Below are positions 53,109 through 62,163 of a stretch of DNA of 64,000 nucleotides, piece by piece. The translations under genes and the position numbers were made by a program. Location of the stretch: contig NZ_CP071518.1 of the NCBI RefSeq assembly GCF_016613535.2, positions 1,426,001-1,490,000 on the forward strand, written 5' to 3'. Origin of the DNA: Lysobacter solisilvae. GTDB taxonomy: Bacteria > Pseudomonadota > Gammaproteobacteria > Xanthomonadales > Xanthomonadaceae. Numbering within the stretch: the stretch's first letter is position 1; each line of letters opens with the position of its first letter. The notes beneath the pieces were generated by a model. The model made no database searches. It was not told the origin of the DNA and saw nothing but the letters and a program-made list of their open reading frames with translations.

Positions 53109-55400
53109 ATGCAGACCAGTCCTCCGTCCACCGCCACGATGCCCGCCGGCCGGCTCCGCGTGGGCGAGTGCACGGTCGACTTCGCCCTGCGCGAGATCCT
53201 CGCGCCGTCGGCGCGGCGTCCGCGGCGCGTGACGCCCAAGGCGATCGCCGTGCTGGGCGTGCTGATCGAGCAGGGCGGACGCGTGGTGAGCCGCGACGCG
53301 CTGCTGGCCCAGGTCTGGCCCGGCACGCTGCCCACGAACGACGTGGTGACCCAGGCCGTTACCCAGCTGCGCAAGGCCTTCGACGACGAGCGCGGCAATC
53401 CCAGCTACATCGAGACCATCGCCAAGCATGGCTACCGCCTGCTGGCCGAAGTGGAAGCGCTGGAGGAACTGCCGCCCGCGCCGGTGCTGATGCCACGGGT
53501 GACGGGTGAAGTCGCCTCCCTGCCGGCGCAGGCGCCGGTGCCCCCGCTGCCGCCGCCGCCGCGCGTGCCGGTGCCGCCCACGCCGCCCGTCGTGCGCGGC
53601 TCCTGGCGCGCCATCGCGGCGGCGCTCGGGGTCGCGGTCGCGGTGGCGGCCGCGGTGCTGGGCTGGGCGACGCTGCGCGAGCCGTCGCCGCCCGCGCCCG
53701 TGCCGGCGCCATCGGCGGCCACGCGGTCGCTGGCGACGCCGGCGGTGCAGATGATCACCTCGGTCCCCGGCGCCGAGACCAGCCCCACGCTGTCGCCCGA
53801 TTCGGCGCTGGTGGCCTACGTGGCGGTACCGGCGGGCGAGCGTCGGACCGCGATCCTGGTCCAGACGACCAGCCCCAGTCCGCCGCGCCAGCTCACCCAT
53901 CCCGGTGACGACGCCGCCGACCAGTCCCCGGCGTGGTCCCCGGACGGGCGCGACATCGCCTTCCTGCGCGTGGTGCCTGATCGCGAATGCCGGGTGCTCG
54001 TGGTGCCGGCCAGCGGCGGCAACGAGCGCAACGTCGGCGTGTGCGATCCGCGCAACCCGCCCAGTTTCGACTGGACCCACGACGGTCGCGGCCTGGTCTT
54101 CGGCAGCCGCGGCGTCCCCGGGGGTACCGCCGGCCTGCGCGTGCTCGACCTGGCCAGCGGCGCCTGGCGCCCGATCGAGTACGGGGCGACCGCGCAGGAT
54201 GTGGACTACGCCCCGCACTATTCGCCCGACGGGCGCTGGATCGTGTTCGTGCGCAATGCGCCGGCCGGTGACCTGTGGCGCATCCCGGCCACCGGCGGCA
54301 CGCCGCAGCGGCTCACCCGCATGCACGGCGACATCCGCGGCTGGGACTGGACGCCGGACGGCCGCGGCATTGTCCTGGCGCGCTGGCACCACAGCGAAAG
54401 CCGCCTGCTGCGGCTGGACCTCGCCAGCGGCCTGCTGCAGGACCTGGGCCTGCCCGATTCGGTCGAGCCGGTGATGGCCGCCGCCGGCACGCAGGGCCTG
54501 GCCTTCGTCGAGGCGGTCAACTACTACGGCGTGCACCGCGCCCCGCTGGACGACCAGGAGGCCACCGGCGGCGAGCATCTGTTCGCCTCCTCAGGCCGGG
54601 ACCGCCTGCCCGCCGTCGCGCCCGATGGCCAGCAGCTGGTGTTCACCTCCAGCCGCGCGGGCAGTTTCGGCCTGTGGTGGGCGGACCTGCGCGCACCCGA
54701 GTCGCTGCGGCTGATCGAAGGCCTCCAGCCGGAGTCCTGGCACCTGCCGGACTGGTCGCGCGACAGCCGGCGCCTGCTGGTGGTGGGCGAAGGCCCCGGC
54801 GGCCAGGGCGCCTTCGAAGTCACCCCCGCCAGCGGGCGGGTGGTGCGGCTGCCCATCCCGGCGGCGAACATCATCCAGGCGATGTACGTGCCCGACGCCC
54901 CGGGGCGCCTGCTCGTGCTGGCCGCCGGCGATACCGGCCGGCTGCGCCTGCACCTGTACGACCGCACCGTGACGCCCTGGCGGGAACTGGCCGGCCTGGA
55001 CGGCGTCGCCGTGGCCCGCACCGACCCGCGCAACCTGCGCGTCCTGTTCACGAGGGCCGGCGAGCCCGGGCTGTGGCAGGGCGGCCTCGACCTCGCGCCG
55101 GCCAGCCTCCGCCAGCTCGACCCGCTGCGCCCCGAAGTCTCCCGTTTCCGGGCCTGGGGCGTGGGCGAGGACGGCAGCGTCCTGCTCCTGCAGCGCACCC
55201 GCGACTGCGCCAGCGCCATCCGCCGCCTGGGCGACGATTCGGCCCCGGTCTGCGTCGACCGGCAGCGCCGCGCAGGGCCCCAGGGATTCAGCGTGGCCCC
55301 GCGCGGCGATGCGATCTTCATCACGGTTTCCCTGTGGGACGGCGGCGACATCGGCTACCTCCCGCTGCCCAGTCCGCCCGAGGAAGCCGGCCCCGGCTGA
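53109..55400 (+). CDS. CadC-like membrane regulator: winged helix, TM segment and beta-propeller
   Basis: 763 residues. Residues 15-115 form an OmpR/PhoB-type winged helix (VTPKAIAVLGVLIEQGGRVVSR, then QLRKAFDDERGNPSYIETIAKHGYRL). A Pro-rich linker (120-165) leads to one membrane helix (168-187). The periplasmic part is a WD40/TolB-like propeller with PD40 repeats (SPAWSPDGRDIAFL, SPDGRWIVFV, WTPDGRGIVLAR). It is thus a one-component sensor that reads a periplasmic signal and binds DNA while membrane-bound. The regulon and signal are unknown; such proteins are numerous in Xanthomonadaceae. Confidence 0.87.
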   Translation: MQTSPPSTATMPAGRLRVGECTVDFALREILAPSARRPRRVTPKAIAVLGVLIEQGGRVVSRDALLAQVWPGTLPTNDVVTQAVTQLRKAFDDERGNPSYIETIAKHGYRLLAEVEALEELPPAPVLMPRVTGEVASLPAQAPVPPLPPPPRVPVPPTPPVVRGSWRAIAAALGVAVAVAAAVLGWATLREPSPPAPVPAPSAATRSLATPAVQMITSVPGAETSPTLSPDSALVAYVAVPAGERRTAILVQTTSPSPPRQLTHPGDDAADQSPAWSPDGRDIAFLRVVPDRECRVLVVPASGGNERNVGVCDPRNPPSFDWTHDGRGLVFGSRGVPGGTAGLRVLDLASGAWRPIEYGATAQDVDYAPHYSPDGRWIVFVRNAPAGDLWRIPATGGTPQRLTRMHGDIRGWDWTPDGRGIVLARWHHSESRLLRLDLASGLLQDLGLPDSVEPVMAAAGTQGLAFVEAVNYYGVHRAPLDDQEATGGEHLFASSGRDRLPAVAPDGQQLVFTSSRAGSFGLWWADLRAPESLRLIEGLQPESWHLPDWSRDSRRLLVVGEGPGGQGAFEVTPASGRVVRLPIPAANIIQAMYVPDAPGRLLVLAAGDTGRLRLHLYDRTVTPWRELAGLDGVAVARTDPRNLRVLFTRAGEPGLWQGGLDLAPASLRQLDPLRPEVSRFRAWGVGEDGSVLLLQRTRDCASAIRRLGDDSAPVCVDRQRRAGPQGFSVAPRGDAIFITVSLWDGGDIGYLPLPSPPEEAGPG

Positions 55401-55556
55401 CCGCAACTCCTTGGCCGCAAAGGCAAAACGCCTTTCGTAACTCCATCGGAAAGGCTTTCGTGCCGATTTCGCACATTCCTCCGCCAAATTTCCTGAAGCC
55501 TGGGCCCGTCAAGGGCACAACCACCGGACACATCAGGCAAACGGTGGAGCAGACCA

Positions 55557-56495
55557 ATGGAAGTCACGCAGTGGGCCGACCGCGGCCAGCAGATCCAGCC
55601 GCACGCGGCTGACGTTCTTCCGCAGGGCGCCACGGCCGGCTCGGCCGGCTGCATCGGCGTGGCCCGCCTGGGCAGCGTCCAGGTCGACGGCGGGTTCTCG
55701 ATCTGGGTCCAGGTGCGCGGCACCGCCTGGGTGGAGGCGCGCGAAGGCCGCTTCCAGCTCCGCCGCGGCGAGTGGATCGCGTTCGAGAAGGACTCGCGCC
55801 CGCAGCTGCAGACCGACCGCCACGGCCTGTGCCTGGGTCTCCAGCTGGGCACCCAAGCGCTGCGCGCCCTCGCCAGCTTCGCCGACCTGGGCCTGTACGC
55901 CGGCCGCGGCCGGATGTCGCTACACGACCTGCGCCTGGCCATGCGCCTGTGGCGCGAGGCCGGCCTGCGCGCGGCCACCGCCGAGCCCGGTCCCGACGCC
56001 GCGGTGCTGCGCCCGCTGCTGATGCACCTGGCCAACGTGCAGAGCGCGCTGGACGAACACATCACCCGCTGCCCGGGCCGCTCGCGCAGCCGCAAGCGCC
56101 AGGTGTTCGGCCGCCTGCAGCGCGCGCGCCTGTACCTGGAAGGCAACAGCGACCGGGTCGTGCGCATCAGCGAGCTGGCCGAACTGACCAGCTTCTCCAA
56201 CTGGTACTTCTCCAAGACCTTCCAGGGCCTGTTCGAGGAAAGCCCGCAGGCCGCGGCGGCGCGCCTGCGCGTGGAGCGCGCGGCGCACCTGCTGGACACC
56301 ACCACCATGATGGTCGGCGAAGTCGCCGCCGCGTGCGGTTTCGACAACTGCTGCAGTTTCGCGCGTGCATTCCGCGCGCGCTTCGGCGTTTCGGCGACGC
56401 GCTACCGCAAGGCATCGGCAACCCAGGCGGTGACGCCGATCTCCGCAAAGGCATTGGAGGCGCCGGGCAAAGCGCCTCTGCGCACGGGGACGTAA
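55557..56495 (+). CDS. AraC-family transcriptional regulator
   Basis: 312 residues. The N-terminal half is a cupin-like sensing domain (about 30-110). The C-terminal AraC double helix-turn-helix covers about 185-285, with ISELAELTSFSNWYFSKTFQ and VGEVAAACGFDNCCSFARAF as the two recognition units, ending RFGVSATRYRK. The ATG at 55557 is used; the Shine-Dalgarno GGTGGAG lies 10 bases upstream. Monocistronic, ended by the terminator at 56589. Targets and ligand unknown. Confidence 0.9.
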   Translation: MEVTQWADRGQQIQPHAADVLPQGATAGSAGCIGVARLGSVQVDGGFSIWVQVRGTAWVEAREGRFQLRRGEWIAFEKDSRPQLQTDRHGLCLGLQLGTQALRALASFADLGLYAGRGRMSLHDLRLAMRLWREAGLRAATAEPGPDAAVLRPLLMHLANVQSALDEHITRCPGRSRSRKRQVFGRLQRARLYLEGNSDRVVRISELAELTSFSNWYFSKTFQGLFEESPQAAAARLRVERAAHLLDTTTMMVGEVAAACGFDNCCSFARAFRARFGVSATRYRKASATQAVTPISAKALEAPGKAPLRTGT

Positions 56496-56588
56496 TGTGA
56501 CCTTCACGTACTGAAGGGTTTCGACATCGGGCGCACGATGTTGCTGGAAGTACACGAGGTAGCAACGATCGCTCTGTGATCACGCGAC

Positions 56589-56618
56589 AACACGGCCCCG
56601 CGAGGGGCCGTGTTTTTT
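56589..56618 (+). terminator. Intrinsic terminator of the AraC gene
   Basis: Stem ACACGGCCCC/GGGGCCGTGT with a GCGA tetraloop and seven T. It lies about 94 bp after the stop. Confidence 0.92.
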
Positions 56619-56639
56619 TGTGCCCGTTGAGCGGATCGG

Positions 56640-57022
56640 CTCCTTCCCCCGCTTCGCGGGGGTGAGAGGACGCGCTTGCGGACCACTGGTCCGCGCGGCA
56701 TCGAACGCCAGCAGGCTGTGCCTGTCAGCTCCTTCCCCCGCTTCGCGGGGGAAGGTTGGGATGGGGGAAGCAGGTCGCGAGGATCAGCCCCTTCCCCCGC
56801 TCCGCGGGGGAAGGTTGGGATGGGGGCCAACGATCGCCGCGACTCAGCTCCTTCCCCCGCTCCGCGGGGGAAGGTTGGGATGGGGGCCAACGATCGCCGC
56901 GACTCAGCTCCTTCCCCCGCTTCGCGGGGGAAGGTTGGGATGGGGGCCAACGATCGCCGCGACTCAGCTCCTTCCCCCGCTTCGCGGGGGAAGGTTGGGA
57001 TGGGGGCCGCAGGTCGCCAGAG
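56640..57022. repeat. Five 60-bp tandem repeats plus a mosaic head
   Basis: Units start at 56726, 56785, 56845, 56905 and 56965 (59 or 60 bp each). Each begins CAGCTCCTTCCCCCGC, has a CCCCCGC..GCGGGGG hairpin with a TTC or TCC loop and continues GGGATGGGGGCCAACGATCG. Copies differ at only a few bases, so the array expanded recently. A partial unit at 56640-56725 adds the second repeat family (GAGAGGACGCGCTTGCGGAC). Because 60 is a multiple of three, all frames look open, but no start or codon bias supports a gene. Confidence 0.92.
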
Positions 57023-57131
57023 TGCCTGCTACCAGCAACTGCATTTGGAGAAGCACGCAGAGCGCAATTGCAGAGCGCAATTTACAGGCGCGAACTGTAG
57101 GCGCGGAGTGCAACACTGCAGCGCAATCGCC

Positions 57132-57230
57132 AAGCCGAAGCCGAAGCCGAAGCCGAAGCCGAAGCCGAAGCCGAAGCCGAAGCCGAAGCCGAAGCCGAAG
57201 CCAAAGCCAAAGCCAAAAGCGAAGCCGAAG
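57132..57230. repeat. Hexanucleotide array (AAGCCG)n
   Basis: About 11 perfect copies of AAGCCG (57132-57200) followed by variant copies with CCA and AAAGCG. It is a simple-sequence tract of the kind that changes length by slippage. No gene reads through it: a Lys-Pro frame exists but has no supported start. Confidence 0.9.
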
Positions 57231-57235
57231 GTCAA

Positions 57236-57475
57236 AGGCTTTCGCGCCTTTGGCGCGAGTTACTTTTCTTTGCTTGCCCAAAGAAAAGATAACCAAAAGA
57301 AAGGGCACCCCGGGGCTGCGCGCCCTGCACGCTGCGCGCGCAGGGTCCGCGAACGGGCCGGGACTTTTCGACAGTACATCCCTGTACTGTCGAAAAGCGG
57401 GCGGCATCCATGCCGCCCGCCCCTGCGGGGTCTGATCCGTCCCGCTCGCCGCTGCGCTACGGGGGCCCCGGAAGG
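57236..57475. repeat. Hairpin-rich mosaic extragenic element
   Basis: Three inverted repeats stand in series: CTTTTCTTTG/CAAAGAAAAG (57263-57288), a 14-bp perfect stem CTTTTCGACAGTAC/GTACTGTCGAAAAG (57364-57397) and GGGCGGCAT/ATGCCGCCC (about 57399-57418). I recall similar blocks (a TTACTTTTCTTTGC segment and the GACAGTACATCCCTGTACTG hairpin) as common extragenic repeats in Xanthomonadaceae genomes; this needs a search. No coding content. Confidence 0.75.
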
Positions 57476-57484
57476 TCAAACCCT

Positions 57485-57630
<146 letters not shown>

Positions 57631-57672
57631 ATCACGCAGCGGCCGTCATCGCGTCGGTCGACGCGGCCCGCC

Positions 57673-57700
57673 AAAACAAAGAGCCGCCCGGAGGCGGCTC
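57673..57700 (-). terminator. Intrinsic terminator of ppa
   Basis: Stem GAGCCGCC/GGCGGCTC (57681-57700). On the minus strand TTTGTTTTG follows. Confidence 0.9.
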
Positions 57701-57726
57701 TTCATAGCCAAGCGCGATGCCCGAAC

Positions 57727-58275
57727 TCAGAAGTTCGGCTTCTCGCTCTGCGCGTTGTAGCGTTCGATGGACTCGACCAGCACCTGCTTGGCTTCGGCGA
57801 CGTCGCCCCAGCCGTCCAGCTTGACCCACTTGCCGGCTTCCAGGTCCTTGTAGTGCTCGAAGAAGTAGCCGATGCGGTCGCGCCAGTGCTGCGGCACGTC
57901 GGTGAGGTCCTGGATGTGGGCGTAGCCCGGATAGACCTTGGTGACCGGCACGGCGAGGATCTTCTCGTCGGCGCCGGCTTCGTCGCTCATGCGCAGCACG
58001 CCGACGGGGCGCACGCGGATCACCGAGCCGGGGATCAGCTGCAGCGGCATGAGCACCAGCACGTCGGCCGGGTCGCCGTCGCCGCACAGGGTGTGCGGGA
58101 CGTAGCCGTAGTTGCACGGGTAGCGCATGGGCGTGGACAGCACGCGGTCGACGAAGATCGCGCCGGAGGCCTTGTCGACCTCGTACTTGACCGGCTCGGC
58201 GTCCTTCGGGATTTCGATGATGACGTTGATCTCTTCCGGCGGGTTCTTGCCGGTGGGGACGAGGTCCAGACCCAT
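57727..58275 (-). CDS. ppa: Inorganic pyrophosphatase, family I (soluble)
   Basis: Cytosolic Mg-dependent hydrolysis of pyrophosphate to phosphate, pulling biosynthetic reactions forward. 182 residues. INVIIEIPKDAEPVKYEVDK near the start, YPCNYGYVPHTLCGDGDPADVLV with the metal-binding Asp residues near residues 52-70, and FFEHYKDLE are diagnostic. Start ATG at 58275. hppA, the membrane pyrophosphatase gene, lies about 880 bp upstream on the same strand. Confidence 0.97.
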   Translation of the reverse strand: MGLDLVPTGKNPPEEINVIIEIPKDAEPVKYEVDKASGAIFVDRVLSTPMRYPCNYGYVPHTLCGDGDPADVLVLMPLQLIPGSVIRVRPVGVLRMSDEAGADEKILAVPVTKVYPGYAHIQDLTDVPQHWRDRIGYFFEHYKDLEAGKWVKLDGWGDVAEAKQVLVESIERYNAQSEKPNF

Positions 58276-58378
58276 TGCACTGCTCCGAGGTTCTGCGCCC
58301 CGCGCGGAGGCGGCGGAGGCGGGTGGGGGATGAGGGCGCGCATTTTACGTGGTCGCGTGCTGCGGCGCAGCAGGACGG

Positions 58379-58580
58379 TCCTGCGCCTCTGCCCCTTCTC
58401 CGCCCGGCGGGGGAGAAAGGAGGTCGCACTTGCGAACCAGCCCCTTCCCCCGCTCGCGGGGGAAGGCTGGGATGGGGGCGGCAGGTCGCATCGCGGCTAC
58501 GGCACGAAGGAGGCCTGGCTCCATTGCGCGGACCCGTGGTCCGCAAACGCGTCCTCGGACCCCCGCAAGCCCCGCCTGCC
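58379..58580. repeat. Dispersed extragenic repeats upstream of ppa
   Basis: At about 58441 CCCCTTCCCCCGCTCGCGGG is followed by GAAGGCTGGGATGGGGGC, the same family as the 60-bp array at 56.7 kb. At 58535-58570 the second family appears in reverse orientation (GACCCGTGGTCCGCAAACGC, then GTCCTCGG), the complement of the block at 56665-56700. The two families thus travel together in different orders and orientations. Confidence 0.8.
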
Positions 58581-58628
58581 AGCGCCCTGCGCCTGGGCTT
58601 CTGATTCCGGTAGCGGGTGTCCGGGATC

Positions 58629-58901
58629 CAGACGCGAGCGGCCGAATTCCGGACGCGAGCGTCCAATTTTCGGTCTCGAGCGTCCAAATTCCGCCCGCGA
58701 GTTAGTGATTTTTGGACGCGCGCGTCCCGATTTCAGACGCCGCCGGGTGATTTTCGGACGCTCGCGTCCAAATTCTGGTCGTCGCCGGGTGATTTTTGGA
58801 CGCTCGCGTCCAAATCCGGGACGTCGCCGAGTCTTTTTTGGACGCGCGCGTCTCTTTTTTGCCCGCCGCCGTGCAAAAAAGGGACGCTCGCGTCCCGTTT
58901 T
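58629..58901. repeat. Thirteen-copy 21-bp tandem array
   Basis: Thirteen consecutive 21-bp units without gaps. Many centre on the palindrome GGACGCTCGCGTCC or GGACGCGCGCGTCC and end in an A/T-rich tail such as AAATTC or TTTTT. Units 6, 8 and 10 are a second type (GTCGCCGGGTGATTTT-like), giving a partly alternating order. Since 21 is divisible by three, every frame on both strands is open and gives heptapeptide repeats (FWTRASx on plus, RERPKIT on minus). No Shine-Dalgarno, signal or known family supports translation. It lies between the promoters of ppa and the terminator of hppA. Confidence 0.92.
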
Positions 58902-59087
58902 TGGTAGCCGGGCCGATGTGTGCACGCTCGCACCCCCTCCCAGGGACGCCGGCGGGCAGTTTCGGGGGCGCTCGCGCCCTGCCTGGACGCTGGCCGGCGT
59001 GGTCCAGGCCGTCGCCGCGCCCAGCCCTGGCGGCACGCTCTGCGTCACCGCCTGCCGGCCCGCGCTGTCCATCGCCGGGCACCCTCC

Positions 59088-59116
59088 AACGAAAACGGCG
59101 GCCCGGAGGCCGCCGT
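59088..59116 (-). terminator. Intrinsic terminator of hppA
   Basis: Stem CGGCGGCC/GGCCGCCG (59096-59115). On the minus strand TTTTCGTT follows, 40 bp after the hppA stop. Confidence 0.85.
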
Positions 59117-59154
59117 CGTCGCTTGCTTTGGCACGGGTACGCGGAAGGATCGCC

Positions 59155-61185
59155 TTACAGCAGCGGCACCATCAGCAGCGCCACGATGTTGATGATCTTG
59201 ATCAGCGGGTTCACGGCGGGGCCGGCGGTGTCCTTGTAGGGATCGCCCACGGTGTCGCCGGTGACGGCGGCCTTGTGCGCTTCCGAACCCTTGCCGCCGA
59301 AATTGCCGTCCTCGATGTACTTCTTCGCGTTGTCCCAGGCACCGCCGCCGGTGGTCATGGAAATCGCGACGAACAGGCCGGTGACGATCGTGCCGATCAG
59401 CACGCCGCCCAGCGCCTTCGGGCCCAGCAGCAGGCCGACCACGACCGGTACCGCGACCGGCAGCAGCGAGGGCACGATCATTTCCTTGATCGCCGACTTG
59501 GTCAGCATGTCGACCGCGCGCGAGTAGTCCGGCTTGCCGGTGCCTTCCATGATCCCCGGGATCTCGCGGAACTGGCGGCGCACTTCCTCCACCACTGCGC
59601 CCGCGGCGCGGCCCACGGCTTCCATCGCCATCGCGCCGAACAGGTAGGGGATCAGGCCGCCGATGAGCAGGCCGATGATCACCATGTGGTCGGACAGGTC
59701 GAAGGCGTAGGTCACGCCCGGATTGTTGGCCTGCAGGTTGTGCGTGTAGTCGGCGAACAGCACCAGCGCGGCCAGGGCGGCCGAACCGATCGCGTAGCCC
59801 TTGGTCACCGCCTTGGTCGTGTTGCCCACCGCGTCCAGCGGGTCGGTGATGTTGCGCACCTCCGGCGGCAGGCCGGCCATCTCGGCGATGCCGCCGGCGT
59901 TGTCGGTGATCGGGCCGTACGCGTCCAGCGCCACGATCATGCCGGCCATCGAGAGCATCGAGGTCGCCGCGATCGCGATGCCGTACAGGCCGCCGAGCGC
60001 GTGGGCCGTCCAGATCGCGGCGCACACCGCGATCACCGGCAGCGCGGTCGACTTCATCGACACGCCCAGGCCGGCGATGATGTTGGTGCCGTGGCCGGTG
60101 GTGGAGGCCTGCGCGACGTGGCGCACCGGCTTGAACTGCGTGCCGGTGTAGTACTCGGTGATCCAGACGATCGCGCCGGTCAGCACCAGTCCGATCAGCG
60201 CGCACCAGTACAGATTCATCGCGCCCAGGCTGCTGTCGGCCATCAGCTGGGTGGTGATCGGGTAGAACGCGATCGCCGCGATCACGGCCGAGACGATCAC
60301 GCCCCGGTACAGCGCGCCCATGATCGAGCCGCCTGCCTTCACCTTGACGAAGAACGCGCCGATGATCGAGGCGATGATCGACACGCCGCCGAGCACCAGC
60401 GGGAAGAGCACGGCGTTGTGGCCGGCTTCCGTCAGCATCATGCCGCCCAGCAGCATCGTGGCGATGATCGTCACCGCGTAGGTCTCGAACAGGTCGGCCG
60501 CCATGCCGGCGCAGTCGCCGACGTTGTCGCCCACGTTGTCCGCGATCACGGCCGGGTTGCGCGGGTCATCCTCGGGGATGCCGGCTTCGACCTTGCCCAC
60601 CAGGTCCGCGCCGACGTCGGCGCCCTTGGTGAAGATGCCGCCGCCCAGTCGCGCGAAGATCGAGATCAGCGACGAACCGAAGGCCAGGCCGACCAGGGCG
60701 TGCAGCGCCTCATCCATGGGCAGGCCCAGGTGGCGATAGAGGATCACCCAGTAGCCGGCCACGCCGAGCAGGCCCAGGCCGACCACCAGCATGCCGGTGA
60801 TGGCACCACCGCGGAACGCGACGTCCATCGCCTTGCCGATGCCGCTGCGCGCGGCCTCGGCGGTGCGCACGTTGGCGCGCACCGACACGTTCATGCCGAT
60901 GTAGCCGGCCGCACCCGACAGCACCGCGCCGATCAGGAAGCCGATCGCGGTATGCCAGCTGAGGAAGAAGCCGATCACCAGGAACAGCACAACGCCCGCC
61001 ACGCCGATCGTCGTGTACTGGCGATTGAGATAGGCGCGCGCGCCTTCCTGGATCGCGCCGGCGATCTGTTGCATGCGTTCGTTGCCGGCGGGTTGCGCGC
61101 TGATCCAGCGCGCGGAAACGACCCCGTAAAGGATCGCGATGACGGCGCAGACCAGCGCCAAGGCCAAACCGTACTGCTCCAGCAT
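59155..61185 (-). CDS. hppA: K+-independent proton-pumping membrane pyrophosphatase
   Basis: Integral membrane enzyme that couples pyrophosphate hydrolysis to proton export. 676 residues with about 16 helices. The active-site blocks are present: [40 protein letters not shown] (near residue 195), [17 protein letters not shown] and the C-terminal [19 protein letters not shown]. The stretch [16 protein letters not shown] has Lys where K+-dependent enzymes have Ala, which marks the K+-independent H+ type. The ATG at 61183-61185 follows GGGGGAGGG. An upstream in-frame ATG would add 36 atypical residues. Confidence 0.96.
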   Translation of the reverse strand: MLEQYGLALALVCAVIAILYGVVSARWISAQPAGNERMQQIAGAIQEGARAYLNRQYTTIGVAGVVLFLVIGFFLSWHTAIGFLIGAVLSGAAGYIGMNVSVRANVRTAEAARSGIGKAMDVAFRGGAITGMLVVGLGLLGVAGYWVILYRHLGLPMDEALHALVGLAFGSSLISIFARLGGGIFTKGADVGADLVGKVEAGIPEDDPRNPAVIADNVGDNVGDCAGMAADLFETYAVTIIATMLLGGMMLTEAGHNAVLFPLVLGGVSIIASIIGAFFVKVKAGGSIMGALYRGVIVSAVIAAIAFYPITTQLMADSSLGAMNLYWCALIGLVLTGAIVWITEYYTGTQFKPVRHVAQASTTGHGTNIIAGLGVSMKSTALPVIAVCAAIWTAHALGGLYGIAIAATSMLSMAGMIVALDAYGPITDNAGGIAEMAGLPPEVRNITDPLDAVGNTTKAVTKGYAIGSAALAALVLFADYTHNLQANNPGVTYAFDLSDHMVIIGLLIGGLIPYLFGAMAMEAVGRAAGAVVEEVRRQFREIPGIMEGTGKPDYSRAVDMLTKSAIKEMIVPSLLPVAVPVVVGLLLGPKALGGVLIGTIVTGLFVAISMTTGGGAWDNAKKYIEDGNFGGKGSEAHKAAVTGDTVGDPYKDTAGPAVNPLIKIINIVALLMVPLL

Positions 61186-61533
61186 GAACCCTCCCCCGAG
61201 TGGACAATTATGGAATTTCTGGGAAAACCGCAGGTTTTTTTGCAGGTGCGCCCGCGAGGCTTCCACGGGCGCAACGGCCCGACTATGGCACATTTCGGCG
61301 GCCGCAACGGCGCGGGGCCGTGACTGCGATCACGCGGCCGCGCGTCGCGCCGGGGTGGCCGCAGCGGCCCGTGCCAGGCCCCGATGGCGTGTCGTGAAAG
61401 CGGGATTCAGCCCGCGCATGCCAGCCTGCATCGGCTGCCGCGCGTGGTCCCGGCGGCACCCATGGCCACGCGAACCGCGCGTGGCGTCCACGCCGGGCCC
61501 GGTGGCCCGAGCCTGTCACCACGGAGTCGCCCC
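61186..61533. other. Divergent intergenic region between hppA and a secreted-protein gene
   Basis: About 350 bp between two diverging genes, so it should carry both promoters. I can point only to a Crp/Clp-like palindrome (61320-61333). No coding frame is supported. Confidence 0.5.
61320..61333. promoter_or_regulatory. Crp/Clp-like palindromic site
   Basis: GTGACTGCGATCAC fits the GTGA-N6-TCAC core recognised by Crp and by its Xanthomonadaceae homologue Clp. It is about 135 bp upstream of hppA and 200 bp upstream of the divergent gene, and could serve either. A 14-bp match of this kind can occur by chance, so it is a candidate only. Confidence 0.4.
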
Positions 61534-62037
61534 ATGCTTCGATCGTTGCTTGCGCTGTCACTGCTGCCCGCCTTCGCGCTGGCCGCGGCACCCCAACCCG
61601 AGATCACCCGCCAGGCCGGCAAGCCGCAGGCCGTCGGCGTGGTCCACACCGTGCGCGGGATTCCCGAGGCGTGCGCCCGTTTCGAAGGCGTGTTCACCGG
61701 GCAGGCCGCCGACCCCTACCGGATGACACCGGTCAAGACGCACCCGCAATGCCAGCCGCGCGCGCGCCTGGTGTCGTTCGAGAAGGCCAGGCCGTCGGTG
61801 GAGAAAGGCTGGAAGTTGAACGAGCGCATTGTCGTCACGCGCGAGGGATGTCCCGCGCAGCAGGCGGTGGTGCAGGTGTGGCGCCGCACCGGCGCCGCGG
61901 CGCCGCCCAAGCTCGATGCGCAGGGGCGTTCGCGCATCTACCTGGAAGAGGCCAAGGCGCAGATCCAGGCCGGCGCCACGCCGGATGTCACCGTGTTCGC
62001 GGTCGGCATCGACGTGGCCAAGGGCGCCTGCCCGTAG
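61534..62037 (+). CDS. Secreted protein of unknown function
   Basis: 167 residues with a signal peptide (1-18, MLRSLLALSLLPAFALAAAP). The mature part has four cysteines (in PEACARFEG, HPQCQPRAR, REGCPAQQ and near the very end, GACP), suggesting two disulfides and a periplasmic or extracellular place. No family recognised. The ATG at 61534 directly starts the signal peptide. Monocistronic. Confidence 0.7.
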   Translation: MLRSLLALSLLPAFALAAAPQPEITRQAGKPQAVGVVHTVRGIPEACARFEGVFTGQAADPYRMTPVKTHPQCQPRARLVSFEKARPSVEKGWKLNERIVVTREGCPAQQAVVQVWRRTGAAAPPKLDAQGRSRIYLEEAKAQIQAGATPDVTVFAVGIDVAKGACP

Positions 62038-62107
62038 TCCGCGCGCAACGCTCGTGCGGTCCGCCTTGCCGGGATGGCGAGCCGGTCGCCGACCGACAAG
62101 ACGCTGC

Positions 62108-62138
62108 GAAAAACGAAGGCCGCGCAAGCGGCCTTCGT
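62108..62138 (-). terminator. Intrinsic terminator of the 62.2-62.8 kb gene
   Basis: An 11-bp stem (ACGAAGGCCGC/GCGGCCTTCGT, 62113-62138) followed on the minus strand by TTTTTC. The stem also faces the convergent secreted-protein gene. Nearly the same hairpin recurs in inverted form at 62980-63007. Confidence 0.8.
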
Positions 62139-62163
62139 CATTGATTCGGGTGCGGCAGGCGAT

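Noticed and set aside
56726..57022. CRISPR array in the 60-bp repeats
   Set aside because: Units are contiguous and near-identical with no unique spacers, and no cas genes are nearby.
58617..58907. A heptad-repeat protein encoded by the 21-bp array
   Set aside because: All six frames are open because the period is divisible by three; no Shine-Dalgarno or start context favours one.
57853..61323. A 1156-residue plus-strand open frame opposite hppA
   Set aside because: It is the antisense shadow of hppA and the 21-bp array; it has His/Asp/Arg-rich shadow composition, no family and no start signal.
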